Positions 55,001 to 64,000 of a stretch of DNA of 64,000 bases are shown here, in pieces. Each line of letters opens with the position of its first letter. The stretch's first letter is position 1. A program made the translations under genes and the position numbers. Source of the DNA: Chitinophagales bacterium. Its GTDB lineage: Bacteria; Bacteroidota; Bacteroidia; Chitinophagales; JADJOU01. Where the stretch lies: positions 1-64,000 of the forward strand of contig JAEUUY010000011.1 of the NCBI GenBank assembly GCA_016787225.1, in the 5' to 3' direction. Below the pieces are notes generated by a model that did no database searches, was not told the origin of the DNA, and was given only the letters and a program-made list of their open reading frames with translations.

Positions 55001-56370
55001 GGTGCTCTGTTCAATAAGACAGGGTGACCCTTTAAAATATTTTCTAAGATATCCCAGATAACAGCATCTTTTCTATCTACTAATTTTTTAGCAGATTTTA
55101 CTGTTCGTACAATACCTCTTTCAATCAATTTTCTAATGATAAATGGCTTAAATAATTCTGCCGCCATATCTTTAGGCAAACCACACTCATGCATTTGAAG
55201 TGTAGGTCCTACCACAATAACAGAACGACCCGAATAGTCAACCCTTTTACCCAATAAGTTTTGACGAAAACGACCTTGCTTACCTTTTAATGAATCAGAA
55301 ATAGATTTTAAGGCTCTTCCTCCTTCTGCTTTTACTGCATTAGATTTTCTAGAATTATCAAACAAGGAATCAACGGCTTCTTGAAGCATTCTCTTTTCAT
55401 TTCTCAAGATGACCTCTGGTGCTTTAATCTCTACCAATCTCTTCAATCGATTATTTCTTATAATGACCCTTCTATAAAGATCATTCAAATCTGAAGATGC
55501 AAATCGACCACCATCCAATGGAACTAGAGGTCTCAATTCAGGAGGTACTACTGGCAACAAACTGATAACAGTCCATTCAGGCCTGTTCTCAATTCTTGTA
55601 TTCGCCTCTCTGAATGCTTCTACCACACTCAATCTCTTCAAAGCTTCTTGCTTTCTTTGTCTTGAAGATTCTGTCTGAGCCTGATTTCTTAAATCATATG
55701 ATAAATTATCTAGATCAATAGAAGTCAATAAATCACGAATTGCTTCGCCACCCATCTTAGCGATGAATTTATTAGGGTCCTTATCGTCTAACATATAGTT
55801 ATTGGATAACTCCGGACTAGACATAGCAGCTAAATATTCCTCCTCAGTCAATAAATCCATTCTTTGATAGCTTCTTACTTCTTGCTCACCTTTCTCGTTT
55901 ATGACATTGAGTTCACCTTTAGCAGCACCTGCCTGAATCACAACGTATTTCTCATAATAAACGATACTCTCGATATTCTTAGAGCTTACTCCCAATAAGT
56001 AACCAATTTTATTTGGCAAGGATCTAAAATACCAAATATGAACTACGGGCACCACCAATTGGATATGACCCATACGCTCTCTTCTTACTTTTTTCTCAGT
56101 TACCTCTACACCACATCGATCGCAAATAGTGCCCTTGTAGCGGATTCTTTTATACTTACCGCAATAGCACTCATAATCCTTTACCGGTCCAAATACTTTC
56201 TCGCAAAACAAACCATCTCTCTCAGGCTTGTAGGTACGATAGTTAATGGTTTCCGGCTTTGTAACTTCGCCTCTTGATCTTTCCTTAATAGCATCAGGTG
56301 ATGCCAAGGTAATCGTCAATGATCTAAAGTCATTCTTTACTTGTGCTGTTCCTCTATTGATATATGCCAT
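52075..56370 (-). CDS. rpoC: RNA polymerase beta' subunit
   Basis: A 1431-residue protein. The N-terminal zinc finger is [19 protein letters not shown] (about 68), and the catalytic Mg loop is [16 protein letters not shown] (about 465). The trigger-loop region lies near [20 protein letters not shown], and a second zinc site is in [15 protein letters not shown] (about 915). The length is typical for the phylum. Confidence 0.98.
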   Translation of the reverse strand: MAYINRGTAQVKNDFRSLTITLASPDAIKERSRGEVTKPETINYRTYKPERDGLFCEKVFGPVKDYECYCGKYKRIRYKGTICDRCGVEVTEKKVRRERMGHIQLVVPVVHIWYFRSLPNKIGYLLGVSSKNIESIVYYEKYVVIQAGAAKGELNVINEKGEQEVRSYQRMDLLTEEEYLAAMSSPELSNNYMLDDKDPNKFIAKMGGEAIRDLLTSIDLDNLSYDLRNQAQTESSRQRKQEALKRLSVVEAFREANTRIENRPEWTVISLLPVVPPELRPLVPLDGGRFASSDLNDLYRRVIIRNNRLKRLVEIKAPEVILRNEKRMLQEAVDSLFDNSRKSNAVKAEGGRALKSISDSLKGKQGRFRQNLLGKRVDYSGRSVIVVGPTLQMHECGLPKDMAAELFKPFIIRKLIERGIVRTVKSAKKLVDRKDAVIWDILENILKGHPVLLNRAPTLHRLSIQAFMPKLVEGKAIRLHPLVTTAFNADFDGDQMAVHVPLSNEAILEGQLLMLSSHNILNPQNGTPVTLPSQDMVLGLYYMTNIKESTPENPVKGSGKVFYSIEEVIIAYNEGKVDLHAAIKCRVNVEENGEMKMKLIETSVGRVLANQYVPEEVGFINQLLSKKALKDIISNIIEKTSVKRTAMFLDDIKNLGFTMAFKGGLSFNLEDVLTPEIKKKQVDIAKEQVSEINGLHNEGHITERERYNQVVDTWEKMDRNITMDLMNRLKKDKGGFNSIYMMLDSGARGSRAQIKQLGGVRGLMNKPKKSGVTGEQDVVENPILSSLKEGLSAWEYFISTHGARKGLADTALKTADAGYLTRRLVDVAQSVVIYEEDCGTLRGIETTALMKEGVVVEPLGERIVGRTSLHNVFHPETDELLVNAGQEITKAIADKIEAAEIESIEIRSVLTCESSHGVCVRCYGRNLATNRMSEIGDAVGVIAAQSIGEPGTQLTLRTFHTGGIASLSNTVNEIKTRHEGIIRLDSVRFIESEVSGEKKNVVIGRTGEMRLMNSAEDKVLQSAYIPYGAILDIKDGQKVGKETIVCTWDPFNNLIISEQDGIVEYDSIVNNVTYREEIVEQTGNVEKFIIESRNKAISPTIIIKGKENKTYNLPVGASLNVDNKQKIKAGTILAKIPRNVGKSGDITGGLPRVTELFEARNPLNPAKVAEVDGVVTFGGIKRGNREIIVTPVSGEPRKYLVPLSSQILVQEQDYVRSGTPLSDGNIALDDILRIKGVFAVQSYLVNEVQEVYQRQSVKINDKHIETIVRQMMSKVLVDDPGDTSFLEGESVNKFDFLAENDNIFDKKVVVDNGDSERYKKGQIITIRQQREENSLLKRNDKKTIEVRDAVAATASPLLEGITKTSFGRESWISAASFQETTKVLSMASISARRDDLIGLKENVIVGQPIPAGTGFRKFDNIFVNKRINSEA

Positions 56371-56384
56371 AATTTTAGTTGACA

Positions 56385-56410
56385 GTTTATTTAGTTTATT
56401 TAGTTTATTT
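56385..56410. repeat. Short tandem repeat (GTTTATTTA, nearly three units) upstream of rpoC
   Basis: A 9-bp unit repeats about 2.9 times in the rpoB-rpoC spacer. It is a potential slippage site between two essential genes. Confidence 0.6.
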
Positions 56411-56489
56411 GGTGGTCAGTAGTCAGTTAAAAGATATCAGTTTGTATTAACATACTGAACACATACCTCTAACCACTGATTGCTTCAGT

Positions 56490-59400
56490 TTAATCAAATC
56501 TTAAATCTAGCGCCAAGCCTCTTAATTCATGCGCCAATACATTGAAGGATTCTGGAAGACCGAATTGAGGAATATTATCACCTTTTACAATAGCCTCGTA
56601 TGCTTTAGCTCTACCAGGAATATCATCGGATTTGATAGTTAACAATTCTCTCAAAATATTTGCGGCACCATAAGCTTCGATAGCCCAAACCTCCATCTCT
56701 CCAAAACGCTGACCTCCGAACTGAGCTTTACCACCAAGCGGCTGCTGAGTAATCAATGAGTAAGGACCTGTAGAACGAGCGTGCATTTTATCATCGACCA
56801 TGTGACTTAATTTCAGCATATAGATAACTCCTACCGTAGTCTTTTGGTCAAAACGATCTCCTGTTTCACCATCATACAAATAGGTAGACCCTAGATGTGG
56901 AAGATCTGCTTTCTTCATCCATTCGTCGATTTCCTTAACTGTAGCGCCATCTAATACAGGCGTAGCGAATTTCACTCCTAGTTTTAAACCTGCCCATCCA
57001 AGAACAGACTCGTATACCTGACCCAAGTTCATACGTGAAGGTACACCTAGTGGATTCAACACTATATCTAATGGCTCACCGTTTTCTAAGAAAGGCATAT
57101 CCTCTTCGCGCACTATCTTGGCCACGATACCTTTGTTACCATGACGTCCCGCCAACTTATCACCCACTTTTAATTTTCTCTTCACAGCTAAATGTACTTT
57201 AGCTAATTGAAGAACACCATTTGGTAATTCGTCTCCGATAGTAATATTATACTTCTCTCTCTTGTAGTAACCCGTGATTTCATTTAACTTCAAGTTAAAG
57301 TTGTGAATCACCTGCTTGACAAGTTCATTCGTCTTTTCATCCGAAGTCCAGTTATTGCCGTCTACATCTTTGTATTCGATATCTGAAAGAACCTTCGCTG
57401 TAAATTTAGAGCCTTTAGCTACCACTTCCTCCTTAAAGAAATTCTTTATAGAGTTCGATGTTTTTCCTGCCAACAATTTACCTAACTTATCAAAAAGAAC
57501 AGTTTTAAGCTTTTTTGAATTAGCCTCAAATTCACTTTCTAAAGTGTCCAAAGCTATTTTCTCCTTTCCTTTTTTCTTTGTCTCCTTATTCGCTCTTGTA
57601 AACACTTTTGTATCAATCACGATACCTTCCGCACTTGGTGGAGCTTTTAGTGAAGCATCTTTCACATCGCCCGCCTTATCACCAAATATAGCTCTTAAAA
57701 GTTTTTCTTCAGGAGTAGGATCTGTCTCACCTTTAGGAGTAACCTTTCCTACCAAAATATCTCCTTCTTTCACTCTGGCTCCTAATCGAATGATTCCATC
57801 TTTTCCAAGATCTTTGGTAGCATCTTCAGAAACATTCGGAATATCTGCAGTAAGCTCTTCTTCGCCTAACTTGGTATCTCTCACCTCCAGATCATACTCT
57901 TCTATATGAACAGAAGTAAATATGTCATCCTTCAAAATTCGCTCAGAGATAACGATCGCATCTTCGAAATTGTAACCTTTCCATGGCATGAATGCTACCT
58001 TCAAATTCTGTCCGAGTGCTAACTCCCCTTGATTCGTAGCGAAACCTTCGCAAAGTACCTGACCCTTAGTTACTTTTTCTCCTTTCTTTACGATAGGCTT
58101 TAGGTTAATACAAGTTCCTTGGTTGGTGCGCTTAAACTTAGGTAGATGATAGGTGGTAATTTCATCATCGAAATTCACTATTTTCTCATCTTCTGTTCTT
58201 TCATAAAGTACTTGGATTCTTTCAGAATCTACATATACGACTTCTCCATTTCCTTCTGCGTTTAGAAGATTATTAGAATCCTGAGCTACAATAGCTTCAA
58301 ATCCAGTACCGACAATCGGCGATTGTGGTTTTAACAAAGGCACTGCCTGTCTTTGCATGTTCGATCCCATCAAGGCTCTGTTTGCATCATCATGCTCTAA
58401 AAATGGAATTAAAGAAGCTGAAACACCTACAATTTGATTCGGTGCTACGTCTATATAATCCAGCGCTTCGGGAGTTACCAATGGGAAGTCACCTTGTTCT
58501 CTAGCCACGATTGCATCATCCTCGATCTTTCCGCTATCTGAAATGTTTATTTTAGCTTGAGCTATTATTTTTTCATCTTCATCATCAGCAGAGAGATATT
58601 CAGCCTTAGCCTTTAAGTCTATTTTCCCATCCTTGACCTTTAAGTAAGGAGTTTCCAAAAATCCTCTATCGTTTACTTTTGCGTATACACATAAAGTTGA
58701 AATCAAACCGATATTTGGTCCTTCTGGTGTTTCGATAGTACATAATCTACCATAATGAGAATAGTGAACGTCTCGTACTTCGAAACCTGCACGCTCTCTA
58801 CTCAAACCTCCAGGGCCTAAAGCAGATACCCTTCTCTTATTCGTAATTTCAGCTAATGGATTTGTCTGGTCTAAGAATTGTGACAACTGTGAAGTACCGA
58901 AAAATGAGTTAATCACAGAACTCAAAGAGCGAGAATTAATCAAATCAATCGGAGAGAATACTTCGTTGTCTCTTACATTCATACGTTCGCGAATAGTTCT
59001 AGCCATTCTGGATAGACCTAGAGAAAACTGAGCAAACAATTGTTCACCAACTGTTCTTACTCTTCTATTACTCAAGTGATCGATATCATCAATCTCTGCT
59101 CTACCATTGACTAATTCTACCATATAGCTCACGATAGCTACGATATCTTTTTTAGTCAAAATTTTGGTTTCCATAGGCACATCTAAATTCAACTTTTGAT
59201 TGATTTTGAATCGACCTACTTCGCCTAAATCATATCTTCTATCAGAGAAGAATAGTTTATCGATAACATCTCTTGCTGTTTCATCATCTGGAGCCTCTAC
59301 GCCTCTTAACTGCCTGTAGATGGTATTTAATGCCTCTTTTTCACTGTTTGATGTATCTTTTTGTAACGTATTATAGATAATCGAATAATCTAGAACACTC

Positions 59401-60296
59401 TCCTCTTTTTGAAGTGTAACTGTTTCAATTTGCGCTTCTATAATTCTATCAGTCATCTCATCTGAGATAATCATATCTCTTTCAAAAATGACCTCATTTC
59501 TTTCAATAGAAACAACCTCCCCTGTATCTTCATCTACAAAGTCTTCTACCCATGTTTTGAGTAATCTGGCAGCTAACTTTCTACCCACTAATTTTTTTAC
59601 ATTGGCTTTGGTTACTTTTACCTCATCCGCTATATCAAAAAGATTCAAGATATCTCTATCTGTATCATATCCAATAGCTCTTAGTAGCATGGTTACTGGA
59701 AACTTCTTCTTTCTATCAATATATGCATACATCACATTATTGATATCAGTAGCAAATTCCATCCAAGCTCCTTTGAAAGGAATTACTCGTGCAGAATATA
59801 TGGAGGTACCATTCGGGTGAACGGATTGTCCAAAAAATACGGAAGGAGATCTGTGTAATTGCGTGACTACTACTCTCTCTGCACCGTTTATTATAAATGT
59901 ACCTTTATCGGTCATGTAAGGGATATTTCCCAAAAAGACATCTTGTACTATTGTTTTAAAATCTACGTGTTCTTCATCATTACATGACAATCTCAACTTA
60001 GCTCTCAATGGAACCGAGTATGTAAGACCTCGTTGTATAGACTCTTCTATGGAGTATCTCGGTGGATCAATATGATACTCTAAAAATTCGAGCAAGAAAA
60101 TATTTCTCGCATCTGAAATAGGGAAATTCTCCTCAAAAACTCTGTATAGTTCTTCCTTATTTCGTAGATCCTGAGTGGTATCTACCTGAAAAAATTCCTT
60201 AAAGGACTGTCTTTGTATATCCAATAAATTTGGATATTCTGATTTTACTTTTGCTTTGCCAAAATTGACTCTTACTGCTTTGCTAGCTTGTGGCAT
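56490..60296 (-). CDS. rpoB: RNA polymerase beta subunit
   Basis: A 1268-residue protein. Key motifs: [19 protein letters not shown] (rifampicin pocket), [11 protein letters not shown] and [20 protein letters not shown]. At the E. coli His526 position the codon at 58839-58841 gives Asn ([11 protein letters not shown]), a change linked to rifampicin resistance elsewhere. At the position before IETPEGPN, usually Pro, it has Thr (58737-58739). Otherwise it is full length and apparently functional. Confidence 0.98.
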   Translation of the reverse strand: MPQASKAVRVNFGKAKVKSEYPNLLDIQRQSFKEFFQVDTTQDLRNKEELYRVFEENFPISDARNIFLLEFLEYHIDPPRYSIEESIQRGLTYSVPLRAKLRLSCNDEEHVDFKTIVQDVFLGNIPYMTDKGTFIINGAERVVVTQLHRSPSVFFGQSVHPNGTSIYSARVIPFKGAWMEFATDINNVMYAYIDRKKKFPVTMLLRAIGYDTDRDILNLFDIADEVKVTKANVKKLVGRKLAARLLKTWVEDFVDEDTGEVVSIERNEVIFERDMIISDEMTDRIIEAQIETVTLQKEESVLDYSIIYNTLQKDTSNSEKEALNTIYRQLRGVEAPDDETARDVIDKLFFSDRRYDLGEVGRFKINQKLNLDVPMETKILTKKDIVAIVSYMVELVNGRAEIDDIDHLSNRRVRTVGEQLFAQFSLGLSRMARTIRERMNVRDNEVFSPIDLINSRSLSSVINSFFGTSQLSQFLDQTNPLAEITNKRRVSALGPGGLSRERAGFEVRDVHYSHYGRLCTIETPEGPNIGLISTLCVYAKVNDRGFLETPYLKVKDGKIDLKAKAEYLSADDEDEKIIAQAKINISDSGKIEDDAIVAREQGDFPLVTPEALDYIDVAPNQIVGVSASLIPFLEHDDANRALMGSNMQRQAVPLLKPQSPIVGTGFEAIVAQDSNNLLNAEGNGEVVYVDSERIQVLYERTEDEKIVNFDDEITTYHLPKFKRTNQGTCINLKPIVKKGEKVTKGQVLCEGFATNQGELALGQNLKVAFMPWKGYNFEDAIVISERILKDDIFTSVHIEEYDLEVRDTKLGEEELTADIPNVSEDATKDLGKDGIIRLGARVKEGDILVGKVTPKGETDPTPEEKLLRAIFGDKAGDVKDASLKAPPSAEGIVIDTKVFTRANKETKKKGKEKIALDTLESEFEANSKKLKTVLFDKLGKLLAGKTSNSIKNFFKEEVVAKGSKFTAKVLSDIEYKDVDGNNWTSDEKTNELVKQVIHNFNLKLNEITGYYKREKYNITIGDELPNGVLQLAKVHLAVKRKLKVGDKLAGRHGNKGIVAKIVREEDMPFLENGEPLDIVLNPLGVPSRMNLGQVYESVLGWAGLKLGVKFATPVLDGATVKEIDEWMKKADLPHLGSTYLYDGETGDRFDQKTTVGVIYMLKLSHMVDDKMHARSTGPYSLITQQPLGGKAQFGGQRFGEMEVWAIEAYGAANILRELLTIKSDDIPGRAKAYEAIVKGDNIPQFGLPESFNVLAHELRGLALDLRFD

Positions 60297-60383
60297 ATTA
60301 TTGGGTTGTTTTTTTTTGTCAAAAGTTAGGTTTACATCATAAGTCTTTGACTACACCTTGATGTCATTTTCATAAACGTATTT

Positions 60384-60409
60384 AGGCCTGTACCATATGA
60401 TACAAGCCT
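60384..60409 (-). promoter_or_regulatory. Hairpin in the rplL-rpoB spacer
   Basis: AGGCCTGTACCATATGATACAAGCCT folds on itself with two or three mismatched pairs. In E. coli the rplL-rpoB spacer holds an attenuator and an RNase III site, so a similar role is possible but not shown. Confidence 0.35.
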
Positions 60410-60454
60410 TATACGATTATTTGTCTAATTTGTCCCTGAGAACCAAGGATCAAA

Positions 60455-60829
60455 TTACTTTAGCTCTACAGTAGCTCCTGCTTCCTCTAGTTGCTTCTTG
60501 ATGTTTTCTGCATCTGCCTTAGAAGCTTTCTCCTTCACTACACCATTAGCATCTACGATATCTTTAGCTTCTTTCAAACCTAAACCTGTAACGTCTTTAA
60601 CTACTTTTACTACGTTTAGTTTCGTTCCACCAGCACTTACTAGTACTACGTCAAACTCAGTTTTTTCAGCAGCAGCTGGAGCAGCTCCTCCGCCACCACC
60701 AGCCATCATTACTGGTGCAGCAGCAGCTGGCTCTATACCATAATCATTCTTAAGAATGTCTGCTAATTCTTTTACTTCTTTTACAGAAAGGCTTACTAAA
60801 CTTTCTGCCATTGCTTTTAAATCTGCCAT
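60455..60829 (-). CDS. rplL: 50S ribosomal protein L7/L12
   Basis: A 124-residue stalk protein. The N-terminal dimerisation helix region is followed by an Ala-rich hinge ([20 protein letters not shown]) and the conserved C-terminal domain [21 protein letters not shown], then [11 protein letters not shown]. It recruits translation factors. Confidence 0.98.
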   Translation of the reverse strand: MADLKAMAESLVSLSVKEVKELADILKNDYGIEPAAAAPVMMAGGGGGAAPAAAEKTEFDVVLVSAGGTKLNVVKVVKDVTGLGLKEAKDIVDANGVVKEKASKADAENIKKQLEEAGATVELK

Positions 60830-60879
60830 GATTATTAAATTTAAATGTTTATTTTAATTGTTTAAATACTTGATTTGTT

Positions 60880-61404
60880 TTATTGAGCTTTTTCTTCTAG
60901 TGCTTTTACTAGGCTGCCAATCTTGTTGCCAGCATTTCCTTGAAGGGCGCTGATAAGGTTGGTAGCAGGTGATTGTAGAAGTCCGATAATTTCACCGAGC
61001 AATTCAGATTTGGATTTCAAGGCAACTAAGTTTTTCAACTCACCATCGCCAATGAATACATCAGAATCTATATAAGCTGCTTTTAATTCAGGCTTAGCAT
61101 CTTCTCCTCTGAATTCCTTGATAAGCTTAGCTATATCATTCGAATTAGTCGAGAAAAATACTGCTGTAGGGCCATGCAGTACATCATACATAGAATCAGC
61201 ACTCTTATTGGACTGCTCTAGTGCTTTTTTTATCAATGTGTTCTTAACTACTGAATAGCTAATCCCCTTGTCAAATGCAGCTCTTCTCAATTTAGAGGTT
61301 TTGTCTGCTGACAAAGTCGATTCATCTATAAAATAGAAAAAGGTGGCATCGTCAAACTTCTGCTTGAGTGATTCTATTACTTCGCTTTTTTGAGATTTCT
61401 TCAT
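60880..61404 (-). CDS. rplJ: 50S ribosomal protein L10
   Basis: A 174-residue protein that anchors L7/L12 to the ribosome (SVVKNTLIKKALEQ, then LHGPTAVFFS and LISALQGNAGNKIGSLVKALEEKA). It starts 2 bp after rplA stops and 50 bp before rplL begins. Confidence 0.97.
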   Translation of the reverse strand: MKKSQKSEVIESLKQKFDDATFFYFIDESTLSADKTSKLRRAAFDKGISYSVVKNTLIKKALEQSNKSADSMYDVLHGPTAVFFSTNSNDIAKLIKEFRGEDAKPELKAAYIDSDVFIGDGELKNLVALKSKSELLGEIIGLLQSPATNLISALQGNAGNKIGSLVKALEEKAQ

Positions 61405-61406
61405 AA

Positions 61407-62105
61407 CTAAATACTACTTACAGATTTTGTGTCAATATTAATACCTGGACTCATAGTAGAAGCCATAGAAATAGACTTCATATATGTTCCTTTTGCAGTA
61501 CTAGGCTTCATCTTTACCAATGTAGAAATAAATTCTTCGGCATTTTGCTTGATTTGCTCAGGAGAGAAAGAAATTCTGCCTATTGAAGAGTGTACGATAC
61601 CAAATTTATCCACTCTAAAGGCTATTTTTCCTTTCTTTACCTCCTCTACAGCCTTGGCTACGTCTGGTGTAACAGTTCCTGACTTAGGGTTTGGCATCAA
61701 GTTACGAGGACCTAATACACGACCAAGTTTGGCAATAGTAGCCATGACATCAGGGGTAGCGATGATCACGTCTATGTCTGTCCATCCTTGCTCGATTTTT
61801 GTAATATATTCTTCCAAGCCTACATAGTCTGCTCCTGCTGCTTTAGCATCGGCTTCTTTTTCAGGCTTACAGAATACTAAGACGGATTTAGACTTTCCCG
61901 AACCATTTGGAAGCGATACGGTACCTCTCAACGCCTGATCAGCCTTACGAGGGTCTATTCCCAATCTAATGTGTAAATCTACTGATGCGTCAAATTTGGT
62001 GGTATTCACCTTTTTGACAAGATTGGAAGCTTCATCAATAGAATATAATTTTGCGCTATCTACTAGCTTATTTATTTCTTTTCTCTTTTTCGTTATACGT
62101 GACAT
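61407..62105 (-). CDS. rplA: 50S ribosomal protein L1
   Basis: A 232-residue protein with the L1 signature [20 protein letters not shown] and [10 protein letters not shown]. It binds 23S rRNA and often autoregulates its operon. Confidence 0.98.
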   Translation of the reverse strand: MSRITKKRKEINKLVDSAKLYSIDEASNLVKKVNTTKFDASVDLHIRLGIDPRKADQALRGTVSLPNGSGKSKSVLVFCKPEKEADAKAAGADYVGLEEYITKIEQGWTDIDVIIATPDVMATIAKLGRVLGPRNLMPNPKSGTVTPDVAKAVEEVKKGKIAFRVDKFGIVHSSIGRISFSPEQIKQNAEEFISTLVKMKPSTAKGTYMKSISMASTMSPGINIDTKSVSSI

Positions 62106-62154
62106 ACTTTATAGTTTTTCAGTTGATTCAGTTAAATATTTCAGTTGTCAGCAA

Positions 62155-62601
62155 TTAATTATTATCCCATGGAGCTGTTCCTGACACCGTGATACCAAGA
62201 CTTCTAGCTGTACCTGCTACCATCTTCATAGCAGACTCTACTGTGAAACAGTTGAGGTCTGGCATTTTAGTTTCTGCTATCGTTTTTACCTGATCCCAAG
62301 TTACACTTCCTATCTTAAGACGATTACTTTCCTTTGAACCGGTTTTTGCTTTTAAAGCCTCTAATAACAATATCGGAGTAGGTGGGGTTTTAATTACAAA
62401 GTCAAATGATTTGTCTTTGTATACCGTTAACACAACAGGTAATACCTTTCCGTTTTGATCTTGTGTTCTTGCGTTGAACTGCTTGCAAAATTCCATAATA
62501 TTCACACCTTTGGAACCTAGAGCTGGTCCAATAGGTGGTGCTGGATTTGCTTGTCCTCCTTTAACCTGGAGTTTGACGTACGTTTCAATTTCTTTTGCCA
62601 T
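62155..62601 (-). CDS. rplK: 50S ribosomal protein L11
   Basis: A 148-residue protein. I choose the ATG at 62599-62601 ([20 protein letters not shown]), the usual L11 start, over an upstream start adding eight residues. [20 protein letters not shown] is diagnostic. Confidence 0.98.
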   Translation of the reverse strand: MAKEIETYVKLQVKGGQANPAPPIGPALGSKGVNIMEFCKQFNARTQDQNGKVLPVVLTVYKDKSFDFVIKTPPTPILLLEALKAKTGSKESNRLKIGSVTWDQVKTIAETKMPDLNCFTVESAMKMVAGTARSLGITVSGTAPWDNN

Positions 62602-62712
62602 TCTTTTTAATTTTTTAGTGGTCAATTGTCTTTTAGAAGGACTCCCACTATGTTAATGATAATATTTAATTTTAATTTATTCTTTCTAGTTGCAAATGTC
62701 AGAGTCTAATCT

Positions 62713-63258
62713 CTAACTAATCTTATCTACTTGACCGAAACTTACCTCTACTGGTTGCTTTCTTCCAAATATCTTTACTACTACTTTTAGCTTTTTCTTT
62801 TCTTCATTTACTTCTTCAATAGTTCCAACGAAGTCATTGAAAGGTCCATCAATGATTTTTACCGATTCATTGATAATAAATGGTTCCATCATCGATTCTC
62901 CAGCACCTAACACTTCATCCAACTTTCCTAATAATTTTTGGACCTCAGCTGGTCTCAAGGCCTGCGGTTGATTACCTCCTAAAAAATTCATTACACCAGA
63001 AATATTCCTAATGGTAGCAAGCATTTCTGGAGTTACAACCTTATCCTCTACTTCTATGTATAGGTAGCCCGGATAGAGTGTCTTATCCTTTATCACTTTT
63101 TTCCCGGCTTTTATCTTATACACCTTTTCGGTAGGAACTAATACAGTAGTGATTGCATTCTCCCATTTTGAACGCAGAATTTCAGCATCAATATATCCTT
63201 TAATTTTATTTTCTTGACCTGAAACTACTTTTAAGACAAACCACTTTCTATTTTCCAT
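62713..63258 (-). CDS. nusG: Transcription termination/antitermination factor NusG
   Basis: A 181-residue protein with an N-terminal NGN domain (KWFVLKVVSGQENKIKGYID) and a C-terminal KOW domain (VKIIDGPFNDFVGTIEEVN). It lies 24 bp after secE. Confidence 0.97.
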   Translation of the reverse strand: MENRKWFVLKVVSGQENKIKGYIDAEILRSKWENAITTVLVPTEKVYKIKAGKKVIKDKTLYPGYLYIEVEDKVVTPEMLATIRNISGVMNFLGGNQPQALRPAEVQKLLGKLDEVLGAGESMMEPFIINESVKIIDGPFNDFVGTIEEVNEEKKKLKVVVKIFGRKQPVEVSFGQVDKIS

Positions 63259-63282
63259 ACCTAATTATTTTCTATTCTACGA

Positions 63283-63477
63283 TTAAACACTCTTATAGAT
63301 AGTATCCAACATTATAAACTCACTAGCCTTATCTAGTATCCAAATGATAACGGTCAAAATAAGCAGTGATACAATAACTATGGTAGTGAATTTTTGTAAT
63401 TCTGCCATACTGGTCCAAGTCACATTTGACTTTACCTCGTTTATGGACTCTTTGACGTATTCTATTACCTTGTTCAT
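63283..63477 (-). CDS. secE: Preprotein translocase subunit SecE
   Basis: A 64-residue protein with an amphipathic N-terminal helix (VKESINEVKSNVTWTSMAEL) and one TM helix. This is the usual single-TM SecE of the phylum. Confidence 0.93.
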   Translation of the reverse strand: MNKVIEYVKESINEVKSNVTWTSMAELQKFTTIVIVSLLILTVIIWILDKASEFIMLDTIYKSV

Positions 63478-63500
63478 ACTCTAGTTTTATTAATATATTT

Positions 63501-63576
63501 TGGCACGGGCTGCAGGGCTCGAACCCACGACCTAAGGTTTTGGAGACCTTCGCTCTACCAACTGAGCTAAGCCCGT
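63501..63576 (-). tRNA. trnW: tRNA-Trp (CCA anticodon)
   Basis: A complete cloverleaf on the minus strand. The acceptor ACGGGCT pairs with AGCCCGT, the D-arm has TTAGCTCAGTTGGTAGAGC, the anticodon loop CTCCAAA gives CCA, the T-arm has GGTTCGAGCC, and a 3' CCA is encoded. It lies between tuf and secE, as in many Bacteroidota. Confidence 0.98.
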
Positions 63577-63588
63577 AAAAAATATAAT

Positions 63589-63619
63589 TGTAGGGGCAAG
63601 GCATGACCTTGCCCCTACA
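63589..63619. repeat. Perfect 13-bp palindromic hairpin between tuf and tRNA-Trp
   Basis: TGTAGGGGCAAGG (63589-63601) pairs with CCTTGCCCCTACA (63607-63619) across 5 nt. There is no proper T-run downstream, so it is either a weak terminator or processing signal, or a dispersed palindromic repeat of a kind I have seen in many genomes. Confidence 0.75.
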
Positions 63620-63633
63620 GTTAATTTAATCAA

Positions 63634-64000
63634 TTATTTAATAATTTCAGTAACCTGACCTGCACCTACTGTTCTACCACCTTCACGGATAGCGAATCTA
63701 AGACCCTTCTCAAGAGCTACTGGGTAAATCAATTTTACATTCAATGTCAAGTTATCACCTGGTACCACCATCTCCTTACCTTCAGGTAGAGTGATTTCAC
63801 CAGTTACGTCTGTAGTTCTCAAATAGAACTGAGGACGATATTTATTAAAGAATGGAGTGTGACGTCCACCTTCTTCTTTTGACAATACGTAAACCTCACA
63901 CTTGAACTCTGTGTGTGGAGTGATAGATCCTGGCTTACAAATAACCTGACCTCTCTTGATCATTTCTTTGTCGATACCTCTTAATAGAAGACCTACATTC
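63634..64000 (-). CDS. tuf: Elongation factor Tu, C-terminal part (runs off the right edge)
   Basis: The last 122 residues of EF-Tu are present, from [19 protein letters not shown] to [15 protein letters not shown]. This covers the end of domain 2 and domain 3. The GTPase domain lies beyond the window. Confidence 0.97.
   Translation of the reverse strand, partial: NVGLLLRGIDKEMIKRGQVICKPGSITPHTEFKCEVYVLSKEEGGRHTPFFNKYRPQFYLRTTDVTGEITLPEGKEMVVPGDNLTLNVKLIYPVALEKGLRFAIREGGRTVGAGQVTEIIK

Noticed and set aside
57316-57909. Long open frame antisense to rpoB
   Set aside because: It lies wholly inside rpoB on the other strand, has a low-complexity Ser/Phe-rich translation and no recognisable domain; it is a by-product of rpoB codon usage.

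Overview
The window is AT-rich bacterial chromosome from a member of the Bacteroidota. The evidence is a fused SecDF, a T9SS-type C-terminal sorting domain, SusC-like TonB receptor architecture, many 7-bp promoter elements of the form TAnnTTTG, few recognisable Shine-Dalgarno sequences, and the order tuf - tRNA-Trp - secE - nusG - rplKAJL - rpoBC. I cannot place it below phylum from this sequence alone.

Layout. 1-0.6 kb: the start of a possible IS256-like transposase and a carboxymuconolactone-decarboxylase-like gene broken by that element and by a 124-bp MITE. 0.7-6.6 kb: secDF, a PAP2/haloperoxidase-family lipoprotein and an outer-membrane protein. 6.6-18.9 kb: a phosphate-linked region (PiT transporter, phosphate-selective porin, TonB receptor with lipoprotein partner, EEP-family phosphodiesterase). 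Three promoters here carry the same 11-bp-periodic TTAAC-type operator at a fixed distance from an identical TAGTTTTG element. An arsenic operon (arsR, DUF6428 gene, MerT-like gene, acr3, arsC) and marC sit inside this region. 19.3-36.3 kb: mixed housekeeping and envelope genes (MscS, DUF2490, Usp, 3-hydroxyanthranilate dioxygenase, patatin, amidase, two flippases, a CZB-PAS and PAS pair, AI-2E family protein, pgk, coaX, lptC, gpmI). 36.3-39.9 kb: a probable transferred cassette, with HxlR divergent from a DJ-1/PfpI protein, a barrel protein, bestrophin and an F420-reductase-like protein. 39.9-46.4 kb: a leftward persulfide/thiosulfate operon (CstB-like dioxygenase-rhodanese, rhodanese, two small DUF2892-type membrane proteins, TPMT-HMA fusion, thioredoxin, two YeeE/YedE halves, ArsR-family regulator, TauE/SafE, DUF2490). 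46.4-48.8 kb: a convergent type II restriction-modification pair whose methyltransferase carries a MerR-like HTH. 48.9-51.9 kb: a T9SS-sorted serine hydrolase and an FAD oxidoreductase whose last codon was altered by a MITE. 52-64 kb: the transcription/translation operon from rpoC back to the 3' part of tuf.

How the parts work together. The PiT/porin pair and the TonB/EEP genes look like one phosphate-starvation regulon. The nested ars operon would handle arsenate, which enters through phosphate carriers. The sulfur operon would oxidise persulfide, pass sulfane sulfur through rhodaneses and move thiosulfate or sulfite, with its own repressor at the distal end. The most unusual items are the MITE family with intact 3-bp target duplications, the shared Pho-like operator, the Cys-rich tails on three consecutive ars products, the TPMT-HMA fusion, and an Asn in rpoB at the position of E. 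coli His526.
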